Of a stretch of DNA of 14,836 bases, positions 14,345 through 14,836 are shown piece by piece. Origin of the DNA: Deltaproteobacteria bacterium (GTDB lineage Bacteria; Desulfobacterota; Dissulfuribacteria; Dissulfuribacterales; UBA3076); assembly GCA_030605675.1 (NCBI GenBank), contig JAUWHV010000017.1, positions 1 through 14,836 on the forward strand, written 5' to 3'. A model generated the notes under the pieces. That model was not told the origin of the DNA. It ran no database searches and was given only the letters and a program-made list of their open reading frames with translations. The position numbers and the translations under genes were made by a program. Position 1 is the stretch's first letter; each line of letters opens with the position of its first letter.

Positions 14345-14836
14345 TCGTTTGCTGGAGACATTAAGGAAAGCCGTATCCTGCATCAATACGAATTCGGCTT
14401 TAAGGTAAATGGCAAGGCACAAAACAAAGTCGGACGGGATATTCTGTTTATCGAAAGAAATCTGGGCTTCCTCAAACCCTGCGGACGTATGGCAATTGTG
14501 CTGCCATAAGACAGATTCAATAATACCTCGGATAAACATATCCGTGAATTTATCGCCCAGCATGGGCGTATCCTTAACCAAAACCAGCGTCTTGTTTGTG
14601 CAGAAATGGGATGATGAGCTTTGTCCAAAGGTAGATGATTATCCTATCTTTTTTGCCGTGTCTGAAAAAGGCGGCAAGGATAATTCCGGTAATTATATCT
14701 ACGTGAAAAACGGCAATGGTCAATACAGGCTGGATAAAAATGGACACTTGATAGTTGACCATGATTTGCATAGCCATGATGGAGAACTGCCGGACGGTAT
14801 CGCCGAAGCCTTTATTGAGTGGGCGAAGAGTGAAAA
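14345..14836 (+). pseudogene. Broken fragment of an N6-adenine DNA methylase (HsdM-like, type I restriction-modification)
   Basis: Reading from 14345, the frame gives SFAGDIKESRILHQYEFGF, then KVGRDILFIERNLGFLKP and GRMAIVLP, hits TAA at 14507, and resumes with DRFNNTSDKHIREFIAQHGRIL up to about 14575. From 14577 the homology continues in another frame: TKTSVLFVQKWDDELCPKVD, then DYPIFFAVSEKG, IYVKNGNGQYRLD, HLIVDHDLHSHDG and GIAEAFIEWAKSE, running off the window. These are segments I recognise from N6-methylases, where GRMAIVLPQGRFNN is expected, so the TAA replaces a Gln codon. The segment usually between GRIL and TGTKTSVLF (about 15 residues) is deleted. The N-terminal part with the SAM site and most of the NPPF motif is missing; the homology begins at its final F, just after the DUF47 stop. 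It is non-functional as read; the remainder may continue to the right. Confidence 0.85.

Noticed and set aside
14294..14581. A 95-residue minus-strand open frame after the DUF47 gene
   Set aside because: It is the reverse of the methylase relic, which shows clear homology on the plus strand in two frames.

Overview
The window looks like a chromosomal segment of a Gram-negative, probably deltaproteobacterial (Desulfobacterota-like) bacterium. The evidence is an exported LbtU-type porin start, an outer-membrane lipoprotein beside a GlrK/GlrR-like two-component pair, anaerobe-type cobalamin genes (cbiP-cbiB), a carB-purF-like neighbourhood, and a deltaproteobacterial-style short S21. The lineage is an inference from gene content; there is no rRNA here to fix it.

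Layout. 1-361 (-): N-terminus of an exported coiled-coil/porin protein, with a good promoter at 449-477. 628-2567 (-): a sensor histidine kinase followed by a coiled-coil lipoprotein, resembling GlrK(QseE)-QseG. 2612-4090 (+): the divergent NtrC-family response regulator (GlrR/QseF-like). 4199-6687 (-): cobyric acid synthase and adenosylcobinamide-phosphate synthase, overlapping by one base. 6849-7040 (+): ribosomal protein S21 with its own promoter and terminator. 7184-12109 (-): carB, a divergent PurF-like protein and a 109-residue unknown protein, a tightly packed operon. 12379-14342 (+): PiT phosphate transporter and its DUF47/PhoU-like partner. 14345-14836 (+): a broken fragment of an N6-adenine DNA methylase, starting just after the DUF47 stop codon.

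How they work together. The two-component cluster would sense an envelope signal through the kinase, probably tuned by the lipoprotein, and drive sigma-54 transcription. CbiP and CbiB carry out consecutive late steps of corrinoid synthesis. carB feeds pyrimidine and arginine synthesis. Its downstream PurF-like protein keeps the phosphoribosyl-transfer and Fe-S residues but has changed several glutaminase-pocket residues. Pit and DUF47 form a phosphate uptake pair.

Most unusual points: the altered PurF-like protein coupled to a small unknown gene; two 21-base-arm inverted repeats built from short ~7-nt units, each beginning at a stop codon and each at one of the two convergent gene junctions; the 88-nt overlap of the lipoprotein gene with the kinase gene; and the methylase relic. 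I see no CRISPR array, tRNA, rRNA, integrase or intact insertion sequence.
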